Source: CAYVQE01 sp964454005
Lineage (GTDB): Bacteria; Myxococcota; B64-G9
Length of the DNA: 64,000 nt
Direction: 5' to 3'
Assembly (NCBI GenBank): GCA_964454005.1
Contig: CAYVQE010000006.1
Span: 41,399-105,398, forward strand
Positions 11,348 through 20,596 of this stretch are shown here, piece after piece (positions within the stretch are counted from its first letter, which is position 1; every line of letters begins with the position of its first letter). The notes under the pieces were generated by a model that did not search any database, was not told where the DNA came from, and was given only the letters and a program-made list of their open reading frames with translations. Position numbers and translations under genes: made by a program.

Positions 11348-11788
11348 ATGGCCCACGGCACCCAGGACAACGACGACATCATCAGCGGCATCAACGTCAC
11401 CCCGCTGGTCGACATCGTGCTGGTGATCCTGATCATCTTCATCGTCACCGCCTCCTTCGTGTTCCGCAACACCATGGACATGCAGCTGCCCCGGTCGGCC
11501 AGCGCCGAGCAGCGCACCGGCGGCCTGCTCAACCTGGCGCTGACCGCCGACGGCGAGCTGCTGATCGACGGCCAGCCGGCCGCCGAACGGGACATCGCCG
11601 CGGCGGTGCGCAACGCGCGAGACGAACTCGACCGCAAGGGCGCGGGCGGTGAGGTCAGCGCCTTCGTCTCGGCCGACGTGGCCACCCAGTACGGCCGCTT
11701 CGCCCGGGTGGTCGACCGGCTGCGGCTGGCCGGGGTGGCCGAAATCGCACTCGACACCCAGCCGCTGGATCTCGACGAGGTACGCTGA
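11348..11788 (+). CDS. exbD: Biopolymer transport protein ExbD/TolR
   Basis: 146 residues, typical ExbD length. Cytoplasmic start, one membrane helix (about 17-37, VDIVLVILIIFIVTASFVF) with the functional Asp in TPLVDIVLV, then a periplasmic domain. Thirteen bp after exbB, and its TGA overlaps the tonB ATG (TGATG), indicating coupled translation of the ExbB/ExbD/TonB complex. Confidence 0.92.
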   Translation: MAHGTQDNDDIISGINVTPLVDIVLVILIIFIVTASFVFRNTMDMQLPRSASAEQRTGGLLNLALTADGELLIDGQPAAERDIAAAVRNARDELDRKGAGGEVSAFVSADVATQYGRFARVVDRLRLAGVAEIALDTQPLDLDEVR

Positions 11789-12808
11789 TGGGCCGGGGGC
11801 GCGCATGGATCCGCGGCCACAGCGCCGTCGGGTTGTTCGGCGCGCTGGCGCTGCATGGCGCCATGCTGGGCGTGCTGTTCGCCGCCGACCCGCCCCGGCC
11901 ACACATCGAGCCGCGGCGGCCGCCGGTGCGCATCTCGCTGCAGCAGCGCGAGCGGCCGGCGGTCGAGAAGCCGGAGCCGAAAGCGCCGCCGGAGNNNNNN
12001 NNNNNNNNNNNNNNNNNNNNNNNNNNNNNNNNNNNNNNNNNNNNNNNNNNNNNNNNNNNNNNNNNNNNNNNNNNNNNNNNNNNNNNNNNNNNNNGAGAAG
12101 AAGGTGGAGAAGAAGCCAGAACCGAAGCCGCAGCCGAAGAAGCGGCCGGAGAAAAAACCGCGACCGAGGAAGACGCCCGCCAAGCGGGTGGAGAAGAAGA
12201 TCGCCAAGAAGGAGCCGAAGGAGCAGCCGGCCAAGGCGCCTGAAGAAGTGAAGAGCCCGCCGTCGCCGCCTTCGCCGCCTTCGGCGGCTACGGCGGCTAT
12301 GGCGGACGCACCGGCTCCGCCGGTGCGCAAATTCACCGTCTCCATGGAGGCCACGATCAGCTCCGGCGGGGTGGCGGTGCCGACCGCACCCGCCGGCCAG
12401 GCCTGGGCCTACGGTTCAGCCGACGGTGCGGCCGACGCGCCGCGCGCTGTGGGCGGCCGCCCGGATGGCGTCGCCGGCGGCACCGGCGACGGCGCCGGCC
12501 GGCCGCTGCGGGCAGCCGAGGTGACCAGCCTGCCGGAGCTCGTCGACCAGCCCGCGGCCGGCGAGATGCGGGCCCTCTACCCGGCGGCCGCCCGCCGCGA
12601 CGGCATCGAAGCCGATGTGAAGCTGCGCATCCTGGTCTCGGCCCGCGGCGAGGTGGTGCGGGTGCGGCTGCTGCGCCCGGCCGGCGAGGGCTTCGACGAC
12701 GCCGCCCGCCAGCTGGTCCAGCGCTTCCGCTTCCGGCCCGGCCAGCGCGACGGCCGGCCGGTGGCGGTCTGGATCCCCTGGACCTACAAGTTCCGATTGG
12801 ACGGTTAG
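11788..12808 (+). CDS. tonB: TonB energy transducer, interrupted by an assembly gap
   Basis: Spans the inner membrane and periplasm to power the outer-membrane receptor. N-terminal part (11788-11994): a short basic start, one membrane helix, then a Pro/Arg/Glu-rich segment. The 3' part (12095-12808) continues with Pro/Lys/Glu repeats, a Pro-Ser/Ala stretch and a C-terminal TonB_C domain (VKLRILVSARGEVVRVRLLR; FRFRPGQRDGRPVAVWIPW). The two parts read in different frames across the 100 N, so the true missing length must be a multiple of three; joining the GAG at both edges would also restore the frame. I read this as one intact gene, not a frameshift. A palindromic element lies in frame at 12266-12296. 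Confidence 0.82.
11995..12094. other. Assembly gap of 100 N inside tonB
   Basis: Exactly 100 N inside a Pro/Lys/Glu low-complexity coding stretch. A fixed 100-N filler means the real length is unknown; the flanking frames require a multiple of three. Confidence 0.97.
12266..12296. repeat. Palindromic element in tonB
   Basis: Architecture CCGCC-TTC-GCCGCC-TTC-GGCGGC-TAC-GGCGG: outer 5-bp stem, symmetric 3-nt interior loop, inner 6-bp stem, 3-nt loop. It is read in frame as a Pro-Pro-Ser / Ala stretch. Same architecture as the elements at 13363, 44642, 44846 and 44984. Confidence 0.6.
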
Positions 12809-12812
12809 CGCC

Positions 12813-15482
12813 ATGAGAACCATCACCATCGGTGTCCTGATCGCCTGCAGCCTGCTCTGCTGGACGGCCCGCGCAGCCGCCCAGCCCGTCGACCGACCTC
12901 CGCGGTCCGACGAACCCGCCCCCGGGGGTGAGGCGCCCGCCTCGCCCCCGGGGGCAGCGCCTGCGGAGCAACCGCAGCAGGAACCCGCACAGCCCAGCCT
13001 GGTGCGCCCGCCCCAACTCGAGGCTCTGGTGCCGGCCGAGCTGCCGCCGCAGACCGAATTCCCGGCACCCGAGGTCGAGGTGCTGCTGTCGATCGAGGTC
13101 GACGCCAGCGGCGCGGTGACCGGGGTGCGCGTCGAGCAGGGCCCCGGCGAGCCCTTCGACAGCGCCGCCCGCCGGGCGGCCGAGCAGTTCCGCTTCACAC
13201 CGGCACTGCTGTCGAACGGCGAGCAGGTGCCGGTCAGCATCACCTTCCGCATGCGCATCACCGAGCCGCCGCCGCCCCCGCCGCCACCGGTGCAGTTCGA
13301 CGGCCGCCTGCTCGAGCGCGGCACCCGCAGCCCGCTGGCCGGCGTGGAGGTGGTCGCTTTACCCGCCGAAGCCACCGCCGAAGGCGGTGGCGAAGGCGGG
13401 ACCGAAGCCGTGACCGACGAGCAGGGCCGCTTTGCACTGGCCGTGCCGGCCGAGCGCTTTTTCATCGTGGCCCGGCCCGCCGGCCACGAGCAGCTCGAGG
13501 CCGAGGTGGTGGCCAGCGCCGGCGAGCAGCGCGAAGAGGTGTTCTACCTCGAGTCCGCGGGCGGCCGCTTCGAGACCGTGGTGCGCTCCGAACGCACGCG
13601 GCGCGAGGTCACCCGCCAGGTCATCCGCAAGGAGGTGGTCGAGCGGCTGCCGGGCACGCAGGGCGACACGCTCAAGGTGGTGCAGAACCTGCCCGGCACC
13701 GCCCGGGCGCCCTTTTTGGGCGGGCAGCTGATCCTGCGCGGCGCCAGCCCCGGCGACAGCCGCATCTTTCTCGAGGGCCAGGAGATCCCCATCCTCTACC
13801 ACTTCGGCGCCCTGCGCAGCACCTTCAACAGCGCCTTTCTGGAAGCGGTCGAGTTCATCCCCGGCAACTTCGGCCCCCAGTACGGCCGCGCCATGGGCGG
13901 CATCGTCGACGTGCGGGTGCGCGACCCGGCGGCCGACATGTTCCGCGGTGAGATCGACATCAACCTGTACGACGCCGGCTTCCGGCTCGAGGGCCCGCTC
14001 AGCGATGACTGGGCCGTCGGCGGCGCCTTCCACCGCTCCTGGGTCGACACCTTCATCTCGGCGGTGGTGCCGGCCGACGCCAACCTGAGCTTCGACACCG
14101 CGCCGCGCTACTACGACTACCAGCTGCTGGCCACCTGGAAGCCGGACGCCAACCGCAAGCTGCGCCTGCTGGGCTACGGCTCGCTGGACAAGCTGGCGCT
14201 GCTGTTCGACGAGCCGGCCGGCGATCCCAAGATCCGCGGCTCGCTGCGAGGGCGCATCATGTTCCACGCGCTGCAGGGCGCATACTCCCACCGCTTCTCG
14301 CCGGCGCTGAGCCAGGAGACCTCGCTGCAGTTCGGCTACCAGGAGATCCGCACCGACATCGGCCCCGAGCTGTTCTTCAACCTCGGCATCTGGCGGCTGT
14401 CGCTGCGCTCCGGCTGGAGCTACCAGGCACTGGATTGGCTGACCGTGCGCGCCGGCATCGACATGCGCCTCGACTGGGTGGAGCTGGAGGCCAACTCGCC
14501 GCTGCGGCCGCTCGAGGGCGAGCAGGCGCCACCGGTGTCGACCCAGCAGGTGTTCGGCGTCTCCGAACAGACCACCCTGTTCGAACCGGCGCTGTTCGCC
14601 GAGCTCGACTTGCGGCCGCTGGACGGGCTGCAGATCACCCCCAGCCTGCGGGTGGATTACTACCGCAACATCGACCGCTGGACCTTCGACCCGCGCCTGA
14701 TGGCGCGCTACGAGGTCCACCCGGGCACCGTGCTCAAGGGCGGGGTGGGCTACTACCAGCAGCCGCCGACCGCGGATCAAGCGGTGCCGGAGCTGGGCAA
14801 CCCGAAGCTCGAGGCCCTGCGTTCGAGCCACTCCAGCCTCGGCATCGAGCAGACCGTGATCGACGGGCTGACCGTGGAGCTGGCCGGATTCTACAAGTGG
14901 CTCGATCGGCAGGTGATCCGCAATCCGGTCTTCTTCGCCGACCCGAGCGCGCCGCCGTACATCAACGGCGGCACCGGCCGCATCCTGGGCCTGGAGCTGC
15001 TGGTCAAAGCGCAGGTGGGCGATTTCCAGGGCTGGTTGGCCTATACCTACCAGCGTTCCTACCGCAGCGACGGCCCCGATGCCGACGAGCGGCCCTTCGA
15101 CTTCGATCAGCCGCACATTTTGACCGCGGTCGGCTCCTATCGCATCGGCTGGGGCGTCACCGCCGGGCTGCGTTTCCAGCTGGTCTCGGGCAACCCGGCC
15201 ACCCCGGTGGTGGGCGCCATCTACGACGCCAACAGCGACACCTGGGTGCCGCTGTTCGGCCCGACCAACTCCGAGCGGCTGCCGCTGTTCCACCAGCTCG
15301 ACGTGCGCATCGACAAGGAGTTCGTATTCGACCGCTGGAAGCTGGCGCTATACCTCGAGGTGGTCAACCTCTACAACCAGGGCAACGCCGAGGGCTTCCA
15401 GTACAACTTCGACTACTCGGAGCGCCAGCGCCTGACCGGCCTGCCGGTGCTGCCCATCCTGGGCGTCAAGGGAGAGTGGTGA
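12813..15482 (+). CDS. TonB-dependent receptor with N-terminal TonB_C-like and carboxypeptidase-regulatory domains
   Basis: 889 residues, outer membrane. Signal peptide (1-23), a Pro-rich segment, then a TonB_C-like domain (about 70-150: VEVLLSIEVDASGAVTGVRV, EQFRFTPALLSNGEQVPVSI) that resembles the end of the adjacent tonB product. Next are a carboxypeptidase-regulatory beta-sandwich (about 155-245), the plug (about 265-370, with ILRGASPGDSRIFLEGQEIP and PGNFGPQYGRAMGG) and a long beta-barrel ending in aromatic-rich strands. The substrate is not evident. It starts 4 bp after tonB and overlaps the next gene by TGATG. A palindrome at 13363-13399 adds an AEATAEGGGEGG-type loop to the beta-sandwich. 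Confidence 0.88.
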   Translation: MRTITIGVLIACSLLCWTARAAAQPVDRPPRSDEPAPGGEAPASPPGAAPAEQPQQEPAQPSLVRPPQLEALVPAELPPQTEFPAPEVEVLLSIEVDASGAVTGVRVEQGPGEPFDSAARRAAEQFRFTPALLSNGEQVPVSITFRMRITEPPPPPPPPVQFDGRLLERGTRSPLAGVEVVALPAEATAEGGGEGGTEAVTDEQGRFALAVPAERFFIVARPAGHEQLEAEVVASAGEQREEVFYLESAGGRFETVVRSERTRREVTRQVIRKEVVERLPGTQGDTLKVVQNLPGTARAPFLGGQLILRGASPGDSRIFLEGQEIPILYHFGALRSTFNSAFLEAVEFIPGNFGPQYGRAMGGIVDVRVRDPAADMFRGEIDINLYDAGFRLEGPLSDDWAVGGAFHRSWVDTFISAVVPADANLSFDTAPRYYDYQLLATWKPDANRKLRLLGYGSLDKLALLFDEPAGDPKIRGSLRGRIMFHALQGAYSHRFSPALSQETSLQFGYQEIRTDIGPELFFNLGIWRLSLRSGWSYQALDWLTVRAGIDMRLDWVELEANSPLRPLEGEQAPPVSTQQVFGVSEQTTLFEPALFAELDLRPLDGLQITPSLRVDYYRNIDRWTFDPRLMARYEVHPGTVLKGGVGYYQQPPTADQAVPELGNPKLEALRSSHSSLGIEQTVIDGLTVELAGFYKWLDRQVIRNPVFFADPSAPPYINGGTGRILGLELLVKAQVGDFQGWLAYTYQRSYRSDGPDADERPFDFDQPHILTAVGSYRIGWGVTAGLRFQLVSGNPATPVVGAIYDANSDTWVPLFGPTNSERLPLFHQLDVRIDKEFVFDRWKLALYLEVVNLYNQGNAEGFQYNFDYSERQRLTGLPVLPILGVKGEW
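13363..13399. repeat. Palindromic element in the TonB-dependent receptor gene
   Basis: CCGCC-GAA-GCCACCGCC-GAA-GGCGGTGGC-GAA-GGCGG. The inner 9-bp arms (13371-13379 and 13383-13391) are perfect complements, the outer 5-bp arms also pair, and GAA/GAA forms the symmetric interior loop. It is in frame and falls in a loop of the carboxypeptidase-regulatory domain. Confidence 0.65.
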
Positions 15483-16348
15483 TGCACAGCGTCCGCCATG
15501 CGATCCGGGCATCGTTGCTGCTGGCGGCCCTGTGGGCCGGCGGCTGCGGGGCCGACTTCGCCCCGGCCTCCTACCTCGACGGGCTGCGGGTGCTGGCCAT
15601 CGAGGCCGAACCGCTGGAAGTCGGGCCGGGAGAGCAGCTGCGGCTCGAGCCCTTCGTCTACCTGCCGCCCGACGAAGAGGTGACGGCCCAGTCGTGGACC
15701 TTCTGCCCCTTCACCCTGGGCGCCCAGGCCGGCTACGCATGCGCCGTGCCCGAATGCCAGCAGCAGCTGGCGGCCGCAGCCGACGGCGCGCTGGCGAGCC
15801 AGCCCTTCGCCCTGGCCCTCGAGTGCGCCGAGCGCTTCGCCGGCGAGCAGCCGCCGGAAGGGCTGCCGGACGAGCTGCCCGAGCGGATCGAGATGAGCTA
15901 CCGCTACCGGGTCAGCGCCACCTCGGGCGCCGAGCGCCAGGCGGTGATGCGGGTGCCGGTCTACCCGCAGGGCGCGGACGAGCCGCGCAATGGCCCGCCG
16001 CGCATCGCCGAGGTGCGCATCGGCGGCCAGCCGGTGAGCGCCGGCCAACGGCTGGCGCCGGTGGGGGCCGAGGACGAGCTGATGGTGCGCCTGGCGGTGG
16101 AACCGGGCTCGATGGACAGCTACACCGATGCGGCCGGCCGCGAGCTGGTCGAAGAACCCATCGTGTCCCTGTTCGCCAGCGCCGGCCGCTTCGAACTCGA
16201 GCGGGCCGCCGGCCTGGAAGTCGAAGTCGCCTGGCGGGCGAAGAAGCTCGAACCCGATCAAACCGAGGCGGCCCTCTACGCCGTGGTGCGCGACCTGCGC
16301 GGCGGCCAGACCGTGGCCGGACCCTACTGGATTCCCATCCTGCGCTGA
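15482..16348 (+). CDS. Putative lipoprotein of the TonB operon, function unknown
   Basis: 288 residues. The N-terminus has a hydrophobic signal with a lipobox-like end (LWAGGC), so lipidation at about Cys21 is likely. The mature part is an all-beta-looking, Glu- and Pro-rich protein with a few Cys pairs (CPF, CAVPEC, ECAERF) and no family I recognise. The ATG overlaps the receptor stop as TGATG, so it is translationally coupled to the receptor and may be its surface or periplasmic partner. Inferred role only. Confidence 0.75.
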   Translation: MHSVRHAIRASLLLAALWAGGCGADFAPASYLDGLRVLAIEAEPLEVGPGEQLRLEPFVYLPPDEEVTAQSWTFCPFTLGAQAGYACAVPECQQQLAAAADGALASQPFALALECAERFAGEQPPEGLPDELPERIEMSYRYRVSATSGAERQAVMRVPVYPQGADEPRNGPPRIAEVRIGGQPVSAGQRLAPVGAEDELMVRLAVEPGSMDSYTDAAGRELVEEPIVSLFASAGRFELERAAGLEVEVAWRAKKLEPDQTEAALYAVVRDLRGGQTVAGPYWIPILR

Positions 16349-16415
16349 GCGGCTTGACCCCGGCGGCGAGCGGGTGCTACCTAGCCGAAACGTTTTTCAG
16401 CCCCGGGGATGGACC

Positions 16416-17750
16416 ATGCGCAAACACCGAATGCTCTGGATGGCCGGCTTGCTGCCGTTGTTGGCGGCGGCCCCGGCCGCGGCCCAGCAGGCGCCGCGGC
16501 TGTACCTGCAGGACATCGAGCCCAAGGGCGTCGCACCGCAGGTGGCGGCCGCGCTGACCGATCTGCTGGAGCTCGAGATCGAGCGCGGCGGCCTGTTCGA
16601 GGTGGTCAGCCAACAGGATCTGCGCCGGCTGCTGAAGGTCAACGAGCAGCAGATGCTGCTCGGGCTGGACGAGGGCTGGGAGGAGCGCATGGCCGCGCTG
16701 GCGCGCCAGGTCGACGCACCCTACGCCCTGGCCGCCTCGGTGGGTGAGGTGGGCCGGGCCACGGTGCTGGCGCTGCGCCTGCTCGACGTCCAGCGCATGG
16801 AGGTGGTGCGCCGGGTCAACCAGACCCTGGTCGGCGACCAGACGGGCCTGATCGGCTCGCTGCGCGCCGCCGCGCTGGCCCTCAACCTGGAACAAAAGGG
16901 CGTAACCCCCGACCTGAGCGAGCAGCTGATCGACGAGCTGCGCATCGCCGAAAAGCCCAAGACCCTGTTTCTGGCCCTGTCGCCGGTCTACGAGGTGCCG
17001 CTGGGAGAACAGCGCGACGAAGCCGGACTGGTCGTGATGCGCCCTGCCTATTTGGGATTCCGTCTCGACGCCGAGCTTCCCATCTGGAAGTGGATCCGTG
17101 TGTTCGGCGCCCTGGGGGCGGGGTTTTCTCTCGAGGCCGAGAGCTTTCATGAGACCAACGATCTGATCTTGTTCTACGAGGGCGGCCAAAATCCAACGGA
17201 CCACCTGTTACAAGCCTCGGCCCTTTCGGTCAAATACGATTCCTTCCGCATCCCCTTCCACGCAGGCATCAAAGCGGTACCGGCCACCGGTCGCTTTCTG
17301 CCCTATGCCCTCATCGCGTTGGGCCTCTCTTACCAACGCTTCAAGGTCGGTTCTGCGAATCTGGATCTGGCCCACGAACAACGAGGTGACGAAAACGAAA
17401 CCATCGACTGCCGGCCGCCACTGGCTTCGAGCACTCTTGAGGCCAATAGAGACATCAAGCTTTGTATTTTAGACGACATGCCACTGAGCCCGCAGAGGGA
17501 CATCTCGGAATTCGGCATCGAAGCCACCGCAGCGCTTGGAATGGAGTGGTTGCTGAGCCACCATCTGGGGCTCAAGGCGGAAATCCGCTACGTGTTCACC
17601 CATCTCCTCAAGCCGGACGCGGACCTACGCCTGCAGATGACCGGCGAGCTACCCACCGAGCAGGGCCGCGCGGAGGCGAACAAGCTACTGGGCCTCAAGA
17701 ATCTACACCACCGAGTTGCATTCTCCGTCGGACTGATCGCATATTGGTGA
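16416..17750 (+). CDS. CsgG/LpoB-like N-terminal domain plus C-terminal outer-membrane barrel protein
   Basis: 444 residues. Signal peptide (1-23, ending AAAQQ). Residues about 25-185 resemble the nucleotide-like fold of CsgG/penicillin-binding-protein-activator proteins (LTDLLELEIERGGLFEVVSQQDLRRLL, then a predicted alpha/beta domain). From about 190 to the terminal YW the sequence alternates polar and aromatic residues as in a small outer-membrane beta-barrel. The second half (about 17000-17745) uses visibly less GC-biased codons than the first half and the neighbouring genes. It follows the lipoprotein by 67 bp in the same operon. Function unknown; assembly or export of an envelope component is a guess from the N-terminal similarity. 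Confidence 0.7.
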   Translation: MRKHRMLWMAGLLPLLAAAPAAAQQAPRLYLQDIEPKGVAPQVAAALTDLLELEIERGGLFEVVSQQDLRRLLKVNEQQMLLGLDEGWEERMAALARQVDAPYALAASVGEVGRATVLALRLLDVQRMEVVRRVNQTLVGDQTGLIGSLRAAALALNLEQKGVTPDLSEQLIDELRIAEKPKTLFLALSPVYEVPLGEQRDEAGLVVMRPAYLGFRLDAELPIWKWIRVFGALGAGFSLEAESFHETNDLILFYEGGQNPTDHLLQASALSVKYDSFRIPFHAGIKAVPATGRFLPYALIALGLSYQRFKVGSANLDLAHEQRGDENETIDCRPPLASSTLEANRDIKLCILDDMPLSPQRDISEFGIEATAALGMEWLLSHHLGLKAEIRYVFTHLLKPDADLRLQMTGELPTEQGRAEANKLLGLKNLHHRVAFSVGLIAYW

Positions 17751-17766
17751 ACACTGGGAGGAACGC

Positions 17767-18582
17767 ATGCGGCGAATTCTGTCGTCCATCACCTTCGGCC
17801 TGCTCTGCGCCTGGGCGGCTCTCGGGCTGGGAGCCGGCGCCTGCGCCGAGGCCGACATCGACGCCCGCTCGCTGGCCGAGGCGCTCAGCGAGGAGTTCAC
17901 CGATGGCATCGAGTTCGAAGACGGAACCACCGAGGAGGGACCCCCGCCCGAAGAGACGGCCGACGCGCCGCAGATCATGGGCATTGATGCCCCGACCTCG
18001 ATCGGCCCGGCCGAGCTGGGCTACAGCGGGCTGCAGCCCTACGAAGAGTGGTTCCCCATCACCCTCCAGGGCGGCCAGGATCTGGAAGGCCCCGGGGTCA
18101 TCGGCGCGGTGGCCCACATCCGCCAGGCCAACAAAGACGACGCGTCCGAGCGCTACATCCGCATCGAGCCCGTGCCGCCCGACATCATCGGCTCCGATCT
18201 GACGCTGCAGGTCAGGGTGAACTATCTGAGCGAGCTGGCTGACAACGCCTTCCACGTCCGGCTGGCCTTCCTGCTCGACGACGGCCGCCGCTCGGCTTTC
18301 TACCCCTGGAACCTGATCACCCACCCCCGCCCCGGCGATTCGACGCGGGTGCCCATGTGCCCCTGCTCCGAAGCCGACATCCAGCTGCACGAACCCAGCG
18401 CCTGCATCGACACCGAGCTGATCACCGAGCTGGAGGTAGCCCCCTGCTCGCTGTGGTTCTCGCTAGCCGGCGACTTCGAGCACGACGAGCAGCGACTCTA
18501 CCCCTCGGGGACCCACTTCTACCCATTCTGGTTGCCTGCAGCGGACGCCACAGGCTGCATGGTCGAGTACTGGTGTCTCTGA
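17767..18582 (+). CDS. Hypothetical exported protein, probable lipoprotein
   Basis: 271 residues. Signal-like N-terminus with a Cys after LGAGA (about residue 26), which could be a lipidation site. An acidic spacer (EEGPPPEET region) follows, then a beta-rich domain with paired Cys near the end (CPCSEAD, APCSLW, TGCMVEYWC). No recognised family. SD GGGAGG lies 7-8 nt before the ATG, and it is 16 bp after the barrel gene, making it the last gene of the exb/ton operon. It converges with the channel gene at 18595 with 12 bp between stops. Confidence 0.7.
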   Translation: MRRILSSITFGLLCAWAALGLGAGACAEADIDARSLAEALSEEFTDGIEFEDGTTEEGPPPEETADAPQIMGIDAPTSIGPAELGYSGLQPYEEWFPITLQGGQDLEGPGVIGAVAHIRQANKDDASERYIRIEPVPPDIIGSDLTLQVRVNYLSELADNAFHVRLAFLLDDGRRSAFYPWNLITHPRPGDSTRVPMCPCSEADIQLHEPSACIDTELITELEVAPCSLWFSLAGDFEHDEQRLYPSGTHFYPFWLPAADATGCMVEYWCL

Positions 18583-18594
18583 GCTGGCGGCGGC

Positions 18595-20547
18595 TCAGCG
18601 GTCGTCTTCGGCCAGCACCACCAGGCTGTCGCCGGCCTGCAGGGTCAGCCGGCTGTTCTTGTCCGGGTTGAGCTCGACGCCGAAGTTGCGCTTGGGGTCG
18701 GCGGCCAGGGCGTGGCTGCGGTAGCCCAGGCAGATCTCGCGGTCGCGCTCGAGCGCCAGCGCCATCAGTTCGGCGAAGGAGACTTCGACCGGGAAGGTGT
18801 CGAAGTACAGCGCGGCCGGCTTGAGGTAGATCTCGGAGCCGTCCTCCTGGAAGATGTCGTCGTAGAGCTGCTTGATGCGCGGCTCCTCGCTGAGCTGGGC
18901 GAAGATCATGGTGATCAGCTTGTTGCTGATGATGAAGTCGTCGACGGTGGCCTGGCTGATCAGCTCCTGGTTCTCCGAGTCCAGGATCTGGGTGATGATC
19001 TTGGTCTTTCTCTGCTCCAGCGCCCCGCCGGCGTCGCGCACGATCTTGCGCATCAGCAGCAGGATGACCAGCGTCTCGGAGTCGGTCTTCTCGGGGTTGT
19101 CGCCCTCGCCCTGCGACAGGATGATGACGTTGTCGTAGCCGAAGGGCTCGAGCGCGCGCAGCTCGTCGAGGTCGAGCGGGTTGCCGGTCTTGAGCTGGAT
19201 GACCAGGTCGGGGTTGGCCTGGCGCAGCTCGGCCACCTCCTTGAACAGGCCATCGGTCGGTTCGCGAACCACGATGTCGATGGCCGAGCCCGCGGTCAAG
19301 TAATCCGAATACTCGCCGATCATGATGTGGGCCACGTTGTGCCAGCCCAGGATCAGCTCGCGTTCCTCGGTCGCCTCGATTCGGCGCATCTCGAACGGCA
19401 GCTGCTGCGGGCTGGCCACCGGCCGGTCGGCGAAGTCGATGGTCGAGTCGTCCTCGGCCAGCAGCAACACCTCGTCGCCTTGCTCGAGCACCGCGTCTAC
19501 CGGGGGCCGCAGCAGCAGCTCGCCCGAGGCCCGGCGGATGCCCATCGGCACCCCGTCCGGGAAACGGAACAAGCTGTCGTAGAAACGGATCCCGCGCCAC
19601 TCGGCCCGGTAGAAGTACAGCTCGCCGCCGTCGAAGCTGAGGATCTCGTTGTAGACCACCGCCAGCCCGCTGGTGCGCGAGGTCTGCACCAGGATCTTGC
19701 CCAGGATGTCCCAGGAATCGACGCAGCAGATCAGCGGGTCGTCGAAGGTGTCGATCAGCGCCCGGCTGTCGGGGAAGAACAGCTCGGCCACGATGGCCAG
19801 CTCGTTGTCGCCCTCCTGGGCCTCGACCAGCGCCAGGATGGTCTTGATGACGATGGCGTCCGAGACGCGGCGCGCTTCTTCCGGGGCCTGGTCGGAGCAG
19901 GTGGCCAGCACGATCACCGACTTGGCCGCGGCCGCGTTGACCCGGCGCAAATTGGCGATGGTCGAGGTGTTGCCCTTGCGGGTGACGATGCGGGTGGTCT
20001 TGGCGTCGGCGATGTGGGTCTTGACCGCGTCGTCCATCTCCTCCTTGTCGCGGTCGGCCAGGATGACCACCGAGGCGTCGCGCTCGCTCTCGTTGGCCAG
20101 GATCAGCTCGCGCAGGATGTCGAGCACCCGTTCGTTCCAGTTCAGGATCAAGGTCTGGCCGCTCTCGATCACCCGCGAGCGGCCCTTGCGGAACTCGTAC
20201 AGGGTGGTGTTGAGCGCGGTGGTGATGAAGGCGATCAGCATGGAGAAGATGACCACCCCCATGATGCCGGCCACGATGATCGAGATCTTGAGCAACCAGC
20301 TGGCGTCGGTGTCCTCGCCCATGTTGCCCGGATCGGTCATGGCCAGAAACACCGACCAGATGTGGCTGAAGAAGTCCTCGAAGATGTCGACTTCGGGGAA
20401 GATCAGCAGGACCACCCAGCGGATCAAAAGGGCCAGGGCCAGACAGACGAAGAACAGCGCCACCAGGCTGATGAACACCGAGATGCCGCCCTTGGACATG
20501 AAGTTCTCGAAGCGGTAGCGCAGCTTCTCGCGCAGGGCCCGGGCCAT
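18595..20547 (-). CDS. CASTOR/POLLUX-type ion channel with RCK (TrkA_N-like) domains
   Basis: 650 residues, inner membrane. Two hydrophobic segments (about 22-50 and 85-115) flank a pore-like loop with TDPGNMGED, which is where CASTOR/POLLUX channels carry an acidic, non-GYG filter. Two cytoplasmic RCK-like Rossmann units follow (starting near SGQTLILNWNERVLDILREL and RELILGWHNVAHIMIGEY), then a TrkA_C-like end (SLVVLAEDD). Plant members are nuclear cation channels; bacterial homologues are poorly studied, so cation transport is inferred. SD AAGGAGA precedes the ATG. It lies 49 bp downstream of the TerB-like gene in the same operon. Confidence 0.82.
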   Translation of the reverse strand: MARALREKLRYRFENFMSKGGISVFISLVALFFVCLALALLIRWVVLLIFPEVDIFEDFFSHIWSVFLAMTDPGNMGEDTDASWLLKISIIVAGIMGVVIFSMLIAFITTALNTTLYEFRKGRSRVIESGQTLILNWNERVLDILRELILANESERDASVVILADRDKEEMDDAVKTHIADAKTTRIVTRKGNTSTIANLRRVNAAAAKSVIVLATCSDQAPEEARRVSDAIVIKTILALVEAQEGDNELAIVAELFFPDSRALIDTFDDPLICCVDSWDILGKILVQTSRTSGLAVVYNEILSFDGGELYFYRAEWRGIRFYDSLFRFPDGVPMGIRRASGELLLRPPVDAVLEQGDEVLLLAEDDSTIDFADRPVASPQQLPFEMRRIEATEERELILGWHNVAHIMIGEYSDYLTAGSAIDIVVREPTDGLFKEVAELRQANPDLVIQLKTGNPLDLDELRALEPFGYDNVIILSQGEGDNPEKTDSETLVILLLMRKIVRDAGGALEQRKTKIITQILDSENQELISQATVDDFIISNKLITMIFAQLSEEPRIKQLYDDIFQEDGSEIYLKPAALYFDTFPVEVSFAELMALALERDREICLGYRSHALAADPKRNFGVELNPDKNSRLTLQAGDSLVVLAEDDR

Positions 20548-20596
20548 CGAGGTCTCCTTCTCGGGCGGGGGGAAATCGGGGGTGGAAAACGGACGC

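Noticed and set aside
11995..12094. Frameshift in tonB
   Set aside because: The frame change falls exactly across a filler of 100 N; any real length that is a multiple of three gives one normal TonB.
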